Origin: Sideroxydans sp.
Lineage (GTDB): Bacteria; Pseudomonadota; Gammaproteobacteria; Burkholderiales; Gallionellaceae
DNA length: 64,000 bases
Assembly: GCA_028687425.1 (NCBI GenBank)
Contig: JAQUAD010000006.1
Location: 1 to 64,000 of the forward strand
Reading direction: 5' to 3'
Program-made: the position numbers and the translations under genes
Shown here: positions 36,011 through 44,585 of the stretch, in pieces
Layout of the letters: every line of letters begins with the position of its first letter
Numbering within the stretch: the stretch's first letter is position 1
The notes under the pieces: generated by a model
What the model was told of the DNA's origin: nothing
What the model saw: the letters and a program-made list of their open reading frames with translations, nothing else
Database searches by the model: none

Positions 36011-38635
36011 ATGAAAACCATCAAACAAACCAATTGTCTTTTCATCATCGTGCTGGCCAGCCTGACGTTGTTCGCGCCAGCAGCGCAGGCGGCGATTGCG
36101 GGTAAGGTCCAATTCGTCTACGGGAATGTGCAGGTCACGACTGCAGGTGCTACGCGATTGCTGAAAAAGGGCGACAGGGTTGCCGAGGGAGACACCATTG
36201 CGACGGCTGTTTCCTCTTCGGCCCAGATCAAAATGCTGGACGGCGGTTTTGTGGCGATCCGTCCCAATACGCAGATGAAGTTCGACAAGTTCGTCTTCAA
36301 TGGCAAACAGGATGGCAGCGAACGCAGTTTCTTTTCCCTGCTCAAAGGCGGCTTCCGCGCAGTGACCGGTTTGATCGGTTCCCGTAACAAGCACAATTAC
36401 AGGATCAAAACGCCGTCGGCTACCATCGGCATTCGCGGCACCGACCATGAATCGTTCGTCGTTCCCGTCGGCGATGCTGCCGTACTCGCCGGGACATACA
36501 GCAAGGTGAACGTAGGCGAGACCACCCTGACGACCAATCTGGGCACGATCAACGTGCGCCCCAACCAGATGGGCTTTTCCAGCGGACTGAACGCATTGCC
36601 GGTGCTGGCGCCTATCAACACCAATATCTTCACAGTCGCGGCCGCCCCGAATAAAACCGTTCAGGAAAATGCCGAAGAGCAAACAGCCAAGGCCGAGCAG
36701 GCTGATTCTGGGCCAAAACCTGCAGGCCAAGGGCCGAATAATGGCGATGCAGGTACGCCGGGTAGTGGCGATGCCCAAGGCGCTGAGGGTGGGGAAGTTC
36801 AAGGCCCGCGTCCCGGCGCAGCCGGCCCTGCACCGATCCGTACGGCCACAGCAGACGGAGCACCGCTGCAGCCGCTCCCGCCGCCACCGTCTGTGGCACC
36901 CATGCCCGGGCAGGCGATAGAGGCACCGCCATTGCTGGTGCCGGTCGTGCTGGTCAATACCACCACCGGTGCGATATTGAACTCCACCACGCAAACGCTG
37001 GTTCAGGGGGGCTCGACCACGACCTTGACCACGCTGGTGACCAAACCGGTGACCAATCCATATGTGGTGACTTCCTTGATCTTAGCCGATAGTTTGTCGT
37101 TCAGTTTCTACCCGTACCCATACAGTCTGGAAACCTTGCCGACTGCCATTGCACCCAATGCAACGAATCCCAGCTTCTCGGTAACATGGGGAGGGACCTG
37201 TTCGATCTCGCCTTGCAGCACGGGGGAGACCTATACGCTGACCGGCGCATCGGGTGCGGTGACGGGCGAAGCAAATAGCGTATCTTCCACAGGCATCAAA
37301 TTCGGGCGCTATGCCGTGGTGCCATCTTTGACTACCACCACGCTGTACTCGGGTTCGCCTTCTAGTTCATTTACGCAGACCTTCTCCGGCGGCTACGGCA
37401 GCTGGATCACCGGCCCCAGCGTGAATCCGTTCTATCTGCCGGAAGCCCTGGTCGGTACCGCGACCTACGTGCTGGATGGCGGTACGGCGCCAGTTACCCA
37501 GTCGGGCGTTACGGGCGTGATCGGTTCCGCCAGTCTGTCGGTCAACTTCACCAGCCAGACCGTGGCAGCGAATCTGGCAGTGAGCGGCGGTGGCCATAGC
37601 TGGACAGCCGCAGCCAGCGGGATGCAGCTGACTTCCAACAGTGGCGTCGGCAATTCCCGTGCGCATTTCGATAGCTTCAACGGCGGCACTCTGGATATCG
37701 TGATGGATGGCGTGACTGCAGGACAGGGATATATCACCGGGCAGCTCACCGGCAACGGAGTCAATGGTGCCTTCATGCAGTATTACTTCACCGACACCCT
37801 GGCGCAGAGCATCAGCGGCGCCACCGCATTCAGGCTGGATACTGTGAACGGAGCACCCGCAACCACGGTCGACCTGGCAACACCGTATCAATTGGTGGCA
37901 ATTTCCAGATATGACCCAATGGGTATTGCCGGCAATAACGGCGCGTTCTATGACATCAACGGTGCCTTCAATAATGCAGGGCGCGTGATCAGGGACGCGG
38001 CAGGGAACCTGACTCGCTTTGATATGGCGCTGAACAACAGTGACACAACCGCCGGCATGAATTCCAACATCGTCATGTCCATCGGCACGGCCATTGCAGT
38101 CGATCAGGGAAAAGATCCTGTTTCTGGAATCAGCTGGGGGCGTTGGCAAGGTGGCAGCCTGGGGATGGCCGACCGCGTGACCAATACTGCCTTGACGCCA
38201 ATCGATAACACCAAGAGCAGTCTGCACTGGCTGACAGCACCGGTGATGAACGGGCCGGTGACCTTACCCGCTTCGGGAACGTATAACTACACACTGGGTG
38301 GCGGCACCAGCCCGACCGACAATCAGGGTAACGTCGGCACGCTGAACAGCGCGATGTTGCAGGCCGATTTCTCCGCGATGACAGTGAATGTGGGCGTGAA
38401 TGCCACCGTGGCGGGCACAAACTATGTGGCGACCGGGACCAATTTGCCGATCCAGCAAACCATCTTCGGTGACGGAAATGGCGGCGGTACCTTCACGGCC
38501 ACTGCCAACGGGGTGGCGATCCAGGGCGGCATCGGCGGCTCATTCACAGGTTTGGGGGCGACCGGCGCCGGTGTTGTTTACGGCTTCCAGGACAGGGCAA
38601 CAACAGTGAACGGCGTTGTTGCATTCCATCGCTGA
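36011..38635 (+). CDS. Large exported FecR-domain protein with two barrel-like modules
   Basis: An 874-aa protein. A Sec signal peptide ends near APAAQA (residue 27), without a lipobox. The FecR domain covers about 30-160 (KVQFVYGNVQV, LLKKGDRVAEGDTIATA, TPSATIGIRGTDHE). A Gln/Gly/Pro-rich linker spans about 220-320. The C-terminal half has two similar Gly/Thr-rich modules at about 478-607 and 748-874, each starting with TYxLxGG and rich in beta strands, like the C-terminal barrels of TbpB-type type XI cargo. One CSISPC cysteine pair sits near 395. Usual FecR proteins are anti-sigma regulators beside TonB receptors; none is present here. Preceded by the TPR/barrel gene, followed by a terminator. 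Confidence 0.75.
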   Translation: MKTIKQTNCLFIIVLASLTLFAPAAQAAIAGKVQFVYGNVQVTTAGATRLLKKGDRVAEGDTIATAVSSSAQIKMLDGGFVAIRPNTQMKFDKFVFNGKQDGSERSFFSLLKGGFRAVTGLIGSRNKHNYRIKTPSATIGIRGTDHESFVVPVGDAAVLAGTYSKVNVGETTLTTNLGTINVRPNQMGFSSGLNALPVLAPINTNIFTVAAAPNKTVQENAEEQTAKAEQADSGPKPAGQGPNNGDAGTPGSGDAQGAEGGEVQGPRPGAAGPAPIRTATADGAPLQPLPPPPSVAPMPGQAIEAPPLLVPVVLVNTTTGAILNSTTQTLVQGGSTTTLTTLVTKPVTNPYVVTSLILADSLSFSFYPYPYSLETLPTAIAPNATNPSFSVTWGGTCSISPCSTGETYTLTGASGAVTGEANSVSSTGIKFGRYAVVPSLTTTTLYSGSPSSSFTQTFSGGYGSWITGPSVNPFYLPEALVGTATYVLDGGTAPVTQSGVTGVIGSASLSVNFTSQTVAANLAVSGGGHSWTAAASGMQLTSNSGVGNSRAHFDSFNGGTLDIVMDGVTAGQGYITGQLTGNGVNGAFMQYYFTDTLAQSISGATAFRLDTVNGAPATTVDLATPYQLVAISRYDPMGIAGNNGAFYDINGAFNNAGRVIRDAAGNLTRFDMALNNSDTTAGMNSNIVMSIGTAIAVDQGKDPVSGISWGRWQGGSLGMADRVTNTALTPIDNTKSSLHWLTAPVMNGPVTLPASGTYNYTLGGGTSPTDNQGNVGTLNSAMLQADFSAMTVNVGVNATVAGTNYVATGTNLPIQQTIFGDGNGGGTFTATANGVAIQGGIGGSFTGLGATGAGVVYGFQDRATTVNGVVAFHR

Positions 38636-38656
38636 AGAGACGCGCTGAAGATCGGG

Positions 38657-38687
38657 AAAAAGGCCTGCCGCGCGCAGGCCTTTTTGT
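38657..38687 (+). terminator. Terminator after FecR-domain gene
   Basis: AAAAAGGCCTGC pairs with GCAGGCCTTTTT around a five-base loop and ends in T-rich sequence. Confidence 0.93.
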
Positions 38688-38818
38688 TGCGTGCATACAA
38701 CTTGCTGAACAAACCTCCCGCAACGGGCAGTGAAGCCCGCCAGCGCCTGTCGGGGGATGCAGTGTCGGATCACACTTAATAGTTTCACCCACCCCCCATC
38801 AGGGTTATGCCCGTGTTA

Positions 38819-38846
38819 TTGACTTCATAATCTTGTCGGGTATACG
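38819..38846 (+). promoter_or_regulatory. Candidate promoter of the sox operon
   Basis: TTGACT at 38819-38824 and TATACG at 38841-38846, 16 bases apart, are the best sigma-70-like match in the 320-base gap between the FecR gene terminator and soxY. The rest of that gap shows no gene. Confidence 0.5.
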
Positions 38847-38956
38847 ATTCGCTTCCGCGCTTGGCGGCTCATTGCAAGATGAGGCGTTGAAGGTGGATCA
38901 GGCAGGCGAATGTGCAGTTCTTGTTTTAATAACGAAACGGGAAAGGGAGAATCTTG

Positions 38957-39436
38957 ATGAACAAAGAGATAGATCTGGGACGTCGCAAAGCATTATCTAC
39001 CGGGGGCATAGGCTTGCTGGCCTTGTTCGGCGGTGCGAGCCTGCTGCGTCCGAGCGAAGCGCTGGCGGAATGGAACAAGCCCGCATTCACATCCAAGGCA
39101 GTCGACGAAGCATTGAGTTCGCTCGGGGCGACCAACCCTGAAGAGAATTCGGCCATGATCCGTTTGACAGTACCCGAGATCGCCGAGAACGGCGCAGTGG
39201 TACCGGTCGGCATCTCCACCTCACTGCCCAAAGTCGAGCAGATCGCCATCATGGTGGACAAGAACCCCAACGTGCTGGCGGCCGTGTTCACCATTCCTGA
39301 AGGATCCGCACCCGAGATCACGACCCGCGTGAAGATGGGCAAGACTGCCCACGTGGTCGCGTTGGTCAAAGCCGACGGCAAGTACTACCAAACTTCGAAA
39401 GAAGTCAAAGTCACTGCGGGCGGCTGCGGCGGTTAA
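38957..39436 (+). CDS. soxY: Sulfur carrier protein SoxY
   Basis: A 159-aa periplasmic protein that carries sulfur intermediates on a C-terminal cysteine. The swinging arm TAGGCGG at the end holds that cysteine. The N-terminus has a Tat signal (LGRRKALSTGGIGLL) that also exports its partner SoxZ. The start at ATG 38957 follows AGGGAGA. It is the first gene of soxYZAXB and probably sits under the promoter near 38819. Confidence 0.96.
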   Translation: MNKEIDLGRRKALSTGGIGLLALFGGASLLRPSEALAEWNKPAFTSKAVDEALSSLGATNPEENSAMIRLTVPEIAENGAVVPVGISTSLPKVEQIAIMVDKNPNVLAAVFTIPEGSAPEITTRVKMGKTAHVVALVKADGKYYQTSKEVKVTAGGCGG

Positions 39437-39474
39437 TCGCAGCGGACATCATTCACTCGGATAAGGAAGACAAA

Positions 39475-39786
39475 ATGGGCAAGCCAATGAAAATACGCGC
39501 CTCTGTCAAAGAGGGCATGACCGAAGTCAAGATCCTGATGCAGCACGACATGGAAACAGGCCTGCGCAAGGACGCAGACGGCAACCTGATCCCTGCCTGG
39601 TTCATCACCGAAGTCAAAGCGGAATATGAAGGGCGCATCGTGCTGGAAGCACAGTTCGGCCAGTCGATCTCCAAGAACCCCTACCTGATGTTCATGTTCA
39701 AGGGCGGCAGTGCAGGGGGGAAGGTCAAGGTCAGCTGGGTTGACAACAAGGGCGACAGCCGCAGCGACGAGGTGACCATCTCGTGA
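39475..39786 (+). CDS. soxZ: Sulfur carrier partner SoxZ
   Basis: A 103-aa protein that pairs with SoxY to present the sulfur-bearing arm to the Sox enzymes. It lacks its own signal peptide, as expected, since SoxYZ is exported as a complex. Typical SoxZ segments are VKILMQHDMETGLRKD near residue 20 and YLMFMFKGGSAGGKVKVSW. Preceded by GGAAGAC. Located 38 bases after soxY. Confidence 0.95.
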   Translation: MGKPMKIRASVKEGMTEVKILMQHDMETGLRKDADGNLIPAWFITEVKAEYEGRIVLEAQFGQSISKNPYLMFMFKGGSAGGKVKVSWVDNKGDSRSDEVTIS

Positions 39787-39846
39787 TGATGTGATGAACG
39801 AATTGGCTATGCGACTGCATGGCCATTTTTATATCAGGGAGAACAA

Positions 39847-40665
39847 ATGAACACCAATCAGATATGCAAAGCAGTGATGGTGCTGTCCTTGACCATCGGC
39901 GGCGCGGCCTGGGCCGAGCCGGAAATCACCGACTCGGATCGTATCGCGCAATACCGCGAGATGATCAGCGACGGCAATCCCGCCGAATTCGACGAGATGC
40001 GCGGCGAAGAGCTGTGGAAGACCCCGGGCGGCCCGAACAAGGTCAGTCTGGAGAAGTGCGATCTGGGCAAAGGCAAGGGCGTGGTCAAAGGCGCCTATGC
40101 CGAAATGCCTCGCTACTTCAAAGACACCAAGAAAGTGCAAGACCTGGAATCGCGTCTGCTCACCTGCATGACCACCTTGCAAGGCATCCCCGAAGAGCAG
40201 ATCACCGCCAAGCCTTTTGCCTCCGACAAGAAAGAATCCGACATCTCATCCCTGGCGAGCTATGTGGCCGGCCAGTCCAAAGGCATGAAGATGAAAGTCT
40301 CCACCAAGCATCCCAAGGTGAAGGAAGCCTACGAGATCGGCAAGCGCATCTTCAACTACCGTGCCGGCCCGTACGACTTCGCCTGTTCCACTTGCCATGC
40401 CACCAGCGGCGTACGCATCCGCATGCAGGATCTGCCCAACATGCGCAGTAGCAAGAAGGACGCTCAGGCAGCCTACACATCGTGGCCCGCTTACCGTGTT
40501 TCGCAAGGTCTGACACGCTCCTTCCAGTGGCGCCTGAATGACTGTTTCCGCCAGCAACGCTTCCCGGAACCGAAGTTCGCTTCCGAAGCAACCATCGCAC
40601 TGACCACCTATCTGGCAGTGAGTGCGAACGGTGCAGAGTATGCCGGCCCAGGTCTGAAACGCTAG
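39847..40665 (+). CDS. soxA: Monoheme L-cysteine S-thiosulfotransferase subunit SoxA
   Basis: A 272-aa c-type cytochrome subunit of SoxAX, which links thiosulfate to SoxY. A signal peptide ends near AWA (residue 23). One heme motif, FACSTCHATSG, is present near residue 180, and LNDCFRQQR near 237 supplies the cysteine heme ligand that carries sulfur in catalysis. The N-terminal second heme of diheme SoxA is absent: the corresponding cysteines (KCDLGK, LLTCMTT) would form a disulfide. So this is the monoheme type. Confidence 0.95.
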   Translation: MNTNQICKAVMVLSLTIGGAAWAEPEITDSDRIAQYREMISDGNPAEFDEMRGEELWKTPGGPNKVSLEKCDLGKGKGVVKGAYAEMPRYFKDTKKVQDLESRLLTCMTTLQGIPEEQITAKPFASDKKESDISSLASYVAGQSKGMKMKVSTKHPKVKEAYEIGKRIFNYRAGPYDFACSTCHATSGVRIRMQDLPNMRSSKKDAQAAYTSWPAYRVSQGLTRSFQWRLNDCFRQQRFPEPKFASEATIALTTYLAVSANGAEYAGPGLKR

Positions 40666-40677
40666 GAGATGACGAAC

Positions 40678-41304
40678 ATGAATACGAAATCGATGATTGG
40701 ATTCGCGGTCAGCCTCTCACTGGCCATGGTTGCAGCACAGTCGCAGGCGGCGGACAAGGCAAAGGATCTGGACGCCAAGACTGCCATGATCGTGAAGCGT
40801 GACTTCCGCGACAAAGGCATCGCCAAGGCGACGCGCGTGAATCAGGACGAGCTGCAGGCCGCATGCAGCAAATATGTCGACAAGCTGCCCAAGAAGCTGA
40901 AAGCCAAACTGGAAGCCAAGGAATCGGAAGCCATCAAATGGCCTGCCGACGGCAAATACATGGGCGACTGGAAAGCAGGCGAGAAGCTGGCACAGAGCGG
41001 CAAGGGCATGACCTGGAAAGACAAGGCCGAAGACCCGCGTGGCGGCAACTGCTACAACTGCCACCAGCTGTCTGCTACCGAGATCGCTTACGGCACCATC
41101 GGCCCCAGCCTGCTGCATTTCGGCAAGGAACGCGGCTACGGCGAGGACATCCAGCGTTATGCCTACGGCCGCATCTACAACGCCAAGGCAGGCAACGCCT
41201 GCGCCAACATGCCGCGTTTCGGCCACATGGGCATTCTCACCGAAGAACAGATGAAGGACCTGGTAGCGCTGCTGCTGGACCCCGAGTCGCCCGTCAACAA
41301 GTAA
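40678..41304 (+). CDS. soxX: Cytochrome c subunit SoxX
   Basis: A 208-aa cytochrome c that accepts electrons from SoxA. Signal peptide MNTKSMIGFAVSLSLAMVAA, heme motif NCYNCHQLS near residue 123 and axial methionine in ANMPRFGHMG. I chose ATG 40678 because AGGAG lies at proper distance; ATG 40669 is directly abutting that site. It is longer than the smallest SoxX and contains a lysine-rich N-terminal extension of about 100 residues (DELQAACSKYVDKLPKKLK) of the kind seen in three-subunit SoxAXK relatives or SoxX with fused linker. Confidence 0.93.
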   Translation: MNTKSMIGFAVSLSLAMVAAQSQAADKAKDLDAKTAMIVKRDFRDKGIAKATRVNQDELQAACSKYVDKLPKKLKAKLEAKESEAIKWPADGKYMGDWKAGEKLAQSGKGMTWKDKAEDPRGGNCYNCHQLSATEIAYGTIGPSLLHFGKERGYGEDIQRYAYGRIYNAKAGNACANMPRFGHMGILTEEQMKDLVALLLDPESPVNK

Positions 41305-41385
41305 CAACATACCGGACCGTCCCGCTCCTCCTCGTCGGGGCGGTCTGGTATGTCCCCGCATCAGCCTGCTTTCTATAAAGGAAAC

Positions 41386-43110
41386 ATGATGGGCATGAAT
41401 CGACGCGAATTCTTACAGATACTGGCTATCGCCTCGGCGGGCGGCTTCGTACTGAACAGCAACGAGTCATACGCCGCCAGCGATGCCGCGCGCATGTACG
41501 ACCTGCCGCGCAAAGGCAATGTCAGCCTGCTGCACATCACCGACAGTCACGCACAGCTCAACCCTGTCTTCTTCCGCGAGCCGGAGATCAACCTCGGTAT
41601 CGGTGCGATGAGCGGCAAGCCGCCGCATCTGGTCGGCAATGCATTGCTCAAACATTTCGGCGTCAAACCCGGCACCGCACAGGCGCACGCCTACACCAGC
41701 CTCGACTACGTAGAAGCCGCACGTCACTACGGCAAGGTGGGCGGCTTCGCGCATCTCGCGACACTGGTCAAACAAGTGCGCGCTGCGCGTCCCGGTGCTT
41801 TGCTGCTGGACGGCGGAGACACCTGGCAGGGCACCGGTCAGGCTATGTGGACCAACGGTCAGGACATGGTCGATGCCTGTCTGCAACTCGGTGTGGATGT
41901 GATGACCATGCACTGGGAATGCACCTACGGCGCAGACCGCGTGAAAGAGATCGAAGATCAACTGCAAGGTAAGATGGACATTGTCGCGCACAACGTGCAG
42001 ACCACCGACTTCGGCGACCCCGTGTTCAAGCCCTACGTCATCAAGGAGATGAACGGCGTACCCGTCGCCATCATCGGCCAGGCCTTCCCCTACAGCACCA
42101 TCGCCAACCCGCGCTACTTCGTGCCGGATTGGTCCTACGGCATACAGGAAGACCATCTGCAGGAGATCATCAATGAAGCGCGCGGCAAGGGGGCACAAGT
42201 CGCCGTGCTGCTGTCGCACAACGGCATGGATGTCGACCTCAAGCTCGCCTCGCGCGTGACAGGCCTTGATGCCATCCTCGGCGGCCACACCCACGACGGC
42301 ATCCCCGCACCCATCCCGGTCAAGAACGCAGGCGGCGTCACGCTGGTGACCAATGCCGGCTCCAACGGCAAGTTCCTCGGCGTGCTCGATTTCGAAGTGA
42401 AGGGCGGCAAGGTCAAAGGCTTCCACTACAAACTGCTGCCGGTGTTCTCCAACCTGCTCGCAGCGGACAAAGACATGACTGCGCTGATCCAGAAACACCG
42501 CGCACCCTATGCCGCCAAGCTGGATGAAAAGTTGGCGATCACCGACGGCCTGCTCTATCGCCGCGGCAACTTCAACGGCAGCTTCGATCAGCTCATCCTC
42601 GACGCATTGATGAAAGAGAAGGACGCACCGATCGCCTTCTCCCCCGGCTTCCGCTGGGGCACCTCTCTGCTGCCCGGTGCCACCATCACCATGGAAGATG
42701 TGCTGAATCAAACCGCGATCACCTATCCCTACACCACCGTCACCGAGATGACCGGCACACAGATCAAGACCATCCTCGAAGACGTGGGCGACAACCTGTT
42801 CAACCCCGATCCCTACTACCAGCAGGGTGGCGACATGGTGCGCGTCGGCGGGCTGGAATATACGTGTGAGCCGAACGCCAAGATGGGCAGCCGCATCCAG
42901 GACATGCGCCTCAATGGCAAACCGCTGGAAGCCAGCCAGACCTACAAGGTCGCAGGCTGGGCGCCTGTGTCGGAAGCCGCAAGAGACCGAGGCGGCGAAC
43001 CCATCTGGGACCTCGTCGCGCGCTACCTGCGCAACGAGAAGGAAGTGAAAGTCACGCAGCCGAACGTGCCGAAGCTGAAGGGGGTAGCAGGTAATCCGGG
43101 GATAGTCTGA
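41386..43110 (+). CDS. soxB: Thiosulfohydrolase SoxB
   Basis: A 574-aa dimanganese enzyme of the 5'-nucleotidase-like family that releases sulfate from SoxY-bound thiosulfonate. Tat signal MNRREFLQILAIASAGGFV; metal ligands in LHITDSHAQLNP, LLDGGDTWQG, and GGHTHDGI; LLSHNGMDVD and the C-terminal domain with NPDPYYQQGGDMVRVGG fit the family. The start is ATG 41386 or the adjacent ATG 41389. It ends the soxYZAXB core; soxCD are not adjacent. Confidence 0.97.
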   Translation: MMGMNRREFLQILAIASAGGFVLNSNESYAASDAARMYDLPRKGNVSLLHITDSHAQLNPVFFREPEINLGIGAMSGKPPHLVGNALLKHFGVKPGTAQAHAYTSLDYVEAARHYGKVGGFAHLATLVKQVRAARPGALLLDGGDTWQGTGQAMWTNGQDMVDACLQLGVDVMTMHWECTYGADRVKEIEDQLQGKMDIVAHNVQTTDFGDPVFKPYVIKEMNGVPVAIIGQAFPYSTIANPRYFVPDWSYGIQEDHLQEIINEARGKGAQVAVLLSHNGMDVDLKLASRVTGLDAILGGHTHDGIPAPIPVKNAGGVTLVTNAGSNGKFLGVLDFEVKGGKVKGFHYKLLPVFSNLLAADKDMTALIQKHRAPYAAKLDEKLAITDGLLYRRGNFNGSFDQLILDALMKEKDAPIAFSPGFRWGTSLLPGATITMEDVLNQTAITYPYTTVTEMTGTQIKTILEDVGDNLFNPDPYYQQGGDMVRVGGLEYTCEPNAKMGSRIQDMRLNGKPLEASQTYKVAGWAPVSEAARDRGGEPIWDLVARYLRNEKEVKVTQPNVPKLKGVAGNPGIV

Positions 43111-43171
43111 CAGCGTCAGGCAGAGGCATCTATATTTCAACGATGAAGTTAAAAAGAAAGGGGAGAAGGAA

Positions 43172-43468
43172 ATGGAATCACAAGTGATCTTGGGTATAAA
43201 CATCGCAGCGATCGGTGTGATGCTGATCTGTATGTATCTGGTGTATTCGCTGCGCAGCAAAATACCCGGTGGCGTCGTGGGCAAGCAGTGGGGATTCTTG
43301 ACCATGCTGGTCACCCTGTTCACGGCGGGTTACTTCGTCACGCCTTTCTTCACCCATCTGCCGCCGAACATCATCAACATGATCGTTGCCCTGATCTTCC
43401 TGTTCGGTGCGGTCTATGTGCTGATCACCGTGCGGCTGATCTTCCGTGTCATCGAAGAGCTGGTCTAA
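43172..43468 (+). CDS. Small three-helix membrane protein of unknown function
   Basis: A 98-aa protein with three hydrophobic helices: about 7-28 (LGINIAAIGVMLICMYLVYS), 42-62 (FLTMLVTLFTAGYFVTPFF) and 68-92 (IINMIVALIFLFGAVYVLIT). I do not recognise a family. A strong AAGGGGAGAAGGAA ribosome-binding site supports it. The spacing of seven bases to the next gene and the location behind soxB suggest an accessory role in thiosulfate metabolism or redox sensing at the membrane, but this is unproven. Confidence 0.72.
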   Translation: MESQVILGINIAAIGVMLICMYLVYSLRSKIPGGVVGKQWGFLTMLVTLFTAGYFVTPFFTHLPPNIINMIVALIFLFGAVYVLITVRLIFRVIEELV

Positions 43469-43474
43469 GTCCTC

Positions 43475-43951
43475 ATGGATAGCGCCGCTGTATTAGTCAA
43501 AACAGACAAGGGGACAGAAGAGCTGGCACGACGCAGCGATGCCGTGCCGCAAAAACTGCGTGCCATCCTCATCATGGTCGACGGCAAGACCAGTCGGGGC
43601 GACTTGCTCGATCGTTACGCTGGCTTGCCCGAATTCAACGAGCAGTTGGTATGGCTGCTAGACAACGGATATGTCGAGGTTGTGGGCAGTTCGGCGGGTG
43701 TGACTGCCCATGCAGCTGCTGATCATGCTGCGTTCAAGCCTGCATCAACAGGTCGGGCTGGGCTCATTGAACTGGCTCGCCACTTGCTTGGTGCGCACGG
43801 GAGCAAAGTCATTGAGCGCCTGCAGGATACAGAAGATGTGAAAGAAGCACTGACGCAGACGCTGGAGCGTTGCTGCAAGCTGATCCGGCTGTCCATAGAT
43901 GAAAGCAAAGCAGAGCAATTCCGTACGCAGGGCTTGAGGCTGCTGGCCTAG
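43475..43951 (+). CDS. Soluble protein of unknown function, 158 aa
   Basis: A 158-aa cytoplasmic protein. The N-terminus (about 18-65) contains ARRSDAVPQKLRAILIMVDG and KTSRGDLLDRYAGLPEFNEQL, a winged-helix-like segment that I have seen in bacterial proteins near response regulators, and the C-terminal half is helical (LIELARHLLGAHGSKVIERL, LTQTLERCCKLIRLSIDESK). No signal peptide. The gene lies seven bases after the membrane protein and 43 before a DUF302 gene, so the three likely form a sox-linked operon. Confidence 0.7.
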   Translation: MDSAAVLVKTDKGTEELARRSDAVPQKLRAILIMVDGKTSRGDLLDRYAGLPEFNEQLVWLLDNGYVEVVGSSAGVTAHAAADHAAFKPASTGRAGLIELARHLLGAHGSKVIERLQDTEDVKEALTQTLERCCKLIRLSIDESKAEQFRTQGLRLLA

Positions 43952-43994
43952 TAGATCGCTCTCATCAATGTCGCATGCAATGAAAGGAAGCAAA

Positions 43995-44489
43995 ATGAAA
44001 ACACTGCAAGCCCTGTTCGCCATCCTGCTGCTGGCCGCCGCACAACTCGCGGACGCAGACGGACTCAGCTACACCAACGTCCAGCTGCAGATCGCCAGCG
44101 TCCAGGTGCAGGACGACATCAGCTTCGACGACGCCGTGGAATCGCTCAAGCTGCGCGCCAACCAGCACAACCTCAAATTCGTCGGCGTCAACAAACTCTA
44201 CAAAGAGATCGAATCCCTCACCGGCAAGCCCGCCAAGCGAATGGAGATCTTCAATTTCTGCGACGGCCTCACCGCCAACAAACTGCTCGCTGCCGACCAC
44301 ATGATGATCGCCTTCATGCCCTGCCGCATCGCCATCATCGAAGACAAGACCGGCAAGCGCTGGGTCATCTCCATGATGATGGACCTGAAGATGATCCAGG
44401 CCATGCCGGAAGACACACGCAAGAGCGCCGAGAAAGTGATGGCCGCCATGAAGGATATGATGGTGGCGGCGAGTACGGGGGATTTGTGA
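43995..44489 (+). CDS. DUF302 domain protein, periplasmic
   Basis: A 164-aa exported protein with signal peptide MKTLQALFAILLLAAAQLADA. The mature part contains VQVQDDISFDDAVESLKLRANQ-like DUF302 core, MEIFNFCDGLTANKLLAADH with a cysteine, FMPCRIAIIEDKTGK and a methionine-rich C-terminus (ISMMMDLKMIQAM). DUF302 proteins are common near sulfur-oxidation and metal genes but lack a defined function. The start follows GAAAGGAAG. Downstream is a palindromic repeat. Confidence 0.82.
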   Translation: MKTLQALFAILLLAAAQLADADGLSYTNVQLQIASVQVQDDISFDDAVESLKLRANQHNLKFVGVNKLYKEIESLTGKPAKRMEIFNFCDGLTANKLLAADHMMIAFMPCRIAIIEDKTGKRWVISMMMDLKMIQAMPEDTRKSAEKVMAAMKDMMVAASTGDL

Positions 44490-44495
44490 TTTTGA

Positions 44496-44567
44496 TGTAG
44501 GGCGGGTTAGTAACCCGCCGGATGTTTTGCATTCGGCGCATTATGCCTTGCGGCTAATGCGCCCTAC
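44496..44567. repeat. MITE-like palindromic element
   Basis: The element has terminal inverted repeats GTAGGGCG and CGCCCTAC and two internal perfect hairpins, GGCGGGTTA/TAACCCGCC and GGCGCATTA/TAATGCGCC. It matches the common bacterial TAGGGCG...CGCCCTA type of repeat. It separates the sox-linked operon from an AT-rich gene. Confidence 0.8.
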
Positions 44568-44585
44568 GCAGGCTTTATGAGGGGG

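Noticed and set aside
36011-38635. FecR anti-sigma regulator of an iron-uptake system
   Set aside because: There is no FecI-type sigma factor or TonB receptor adjacent, and the protein is far larger with an exported signal peptide and no inner-membrane helix.
41467-43323. Long open frame antisense to soxB
   Set aside because: It has no ribosome-binding site, and its composition is a by-product of GC-rich codon use in soxB, which has clear catalytic motifs.
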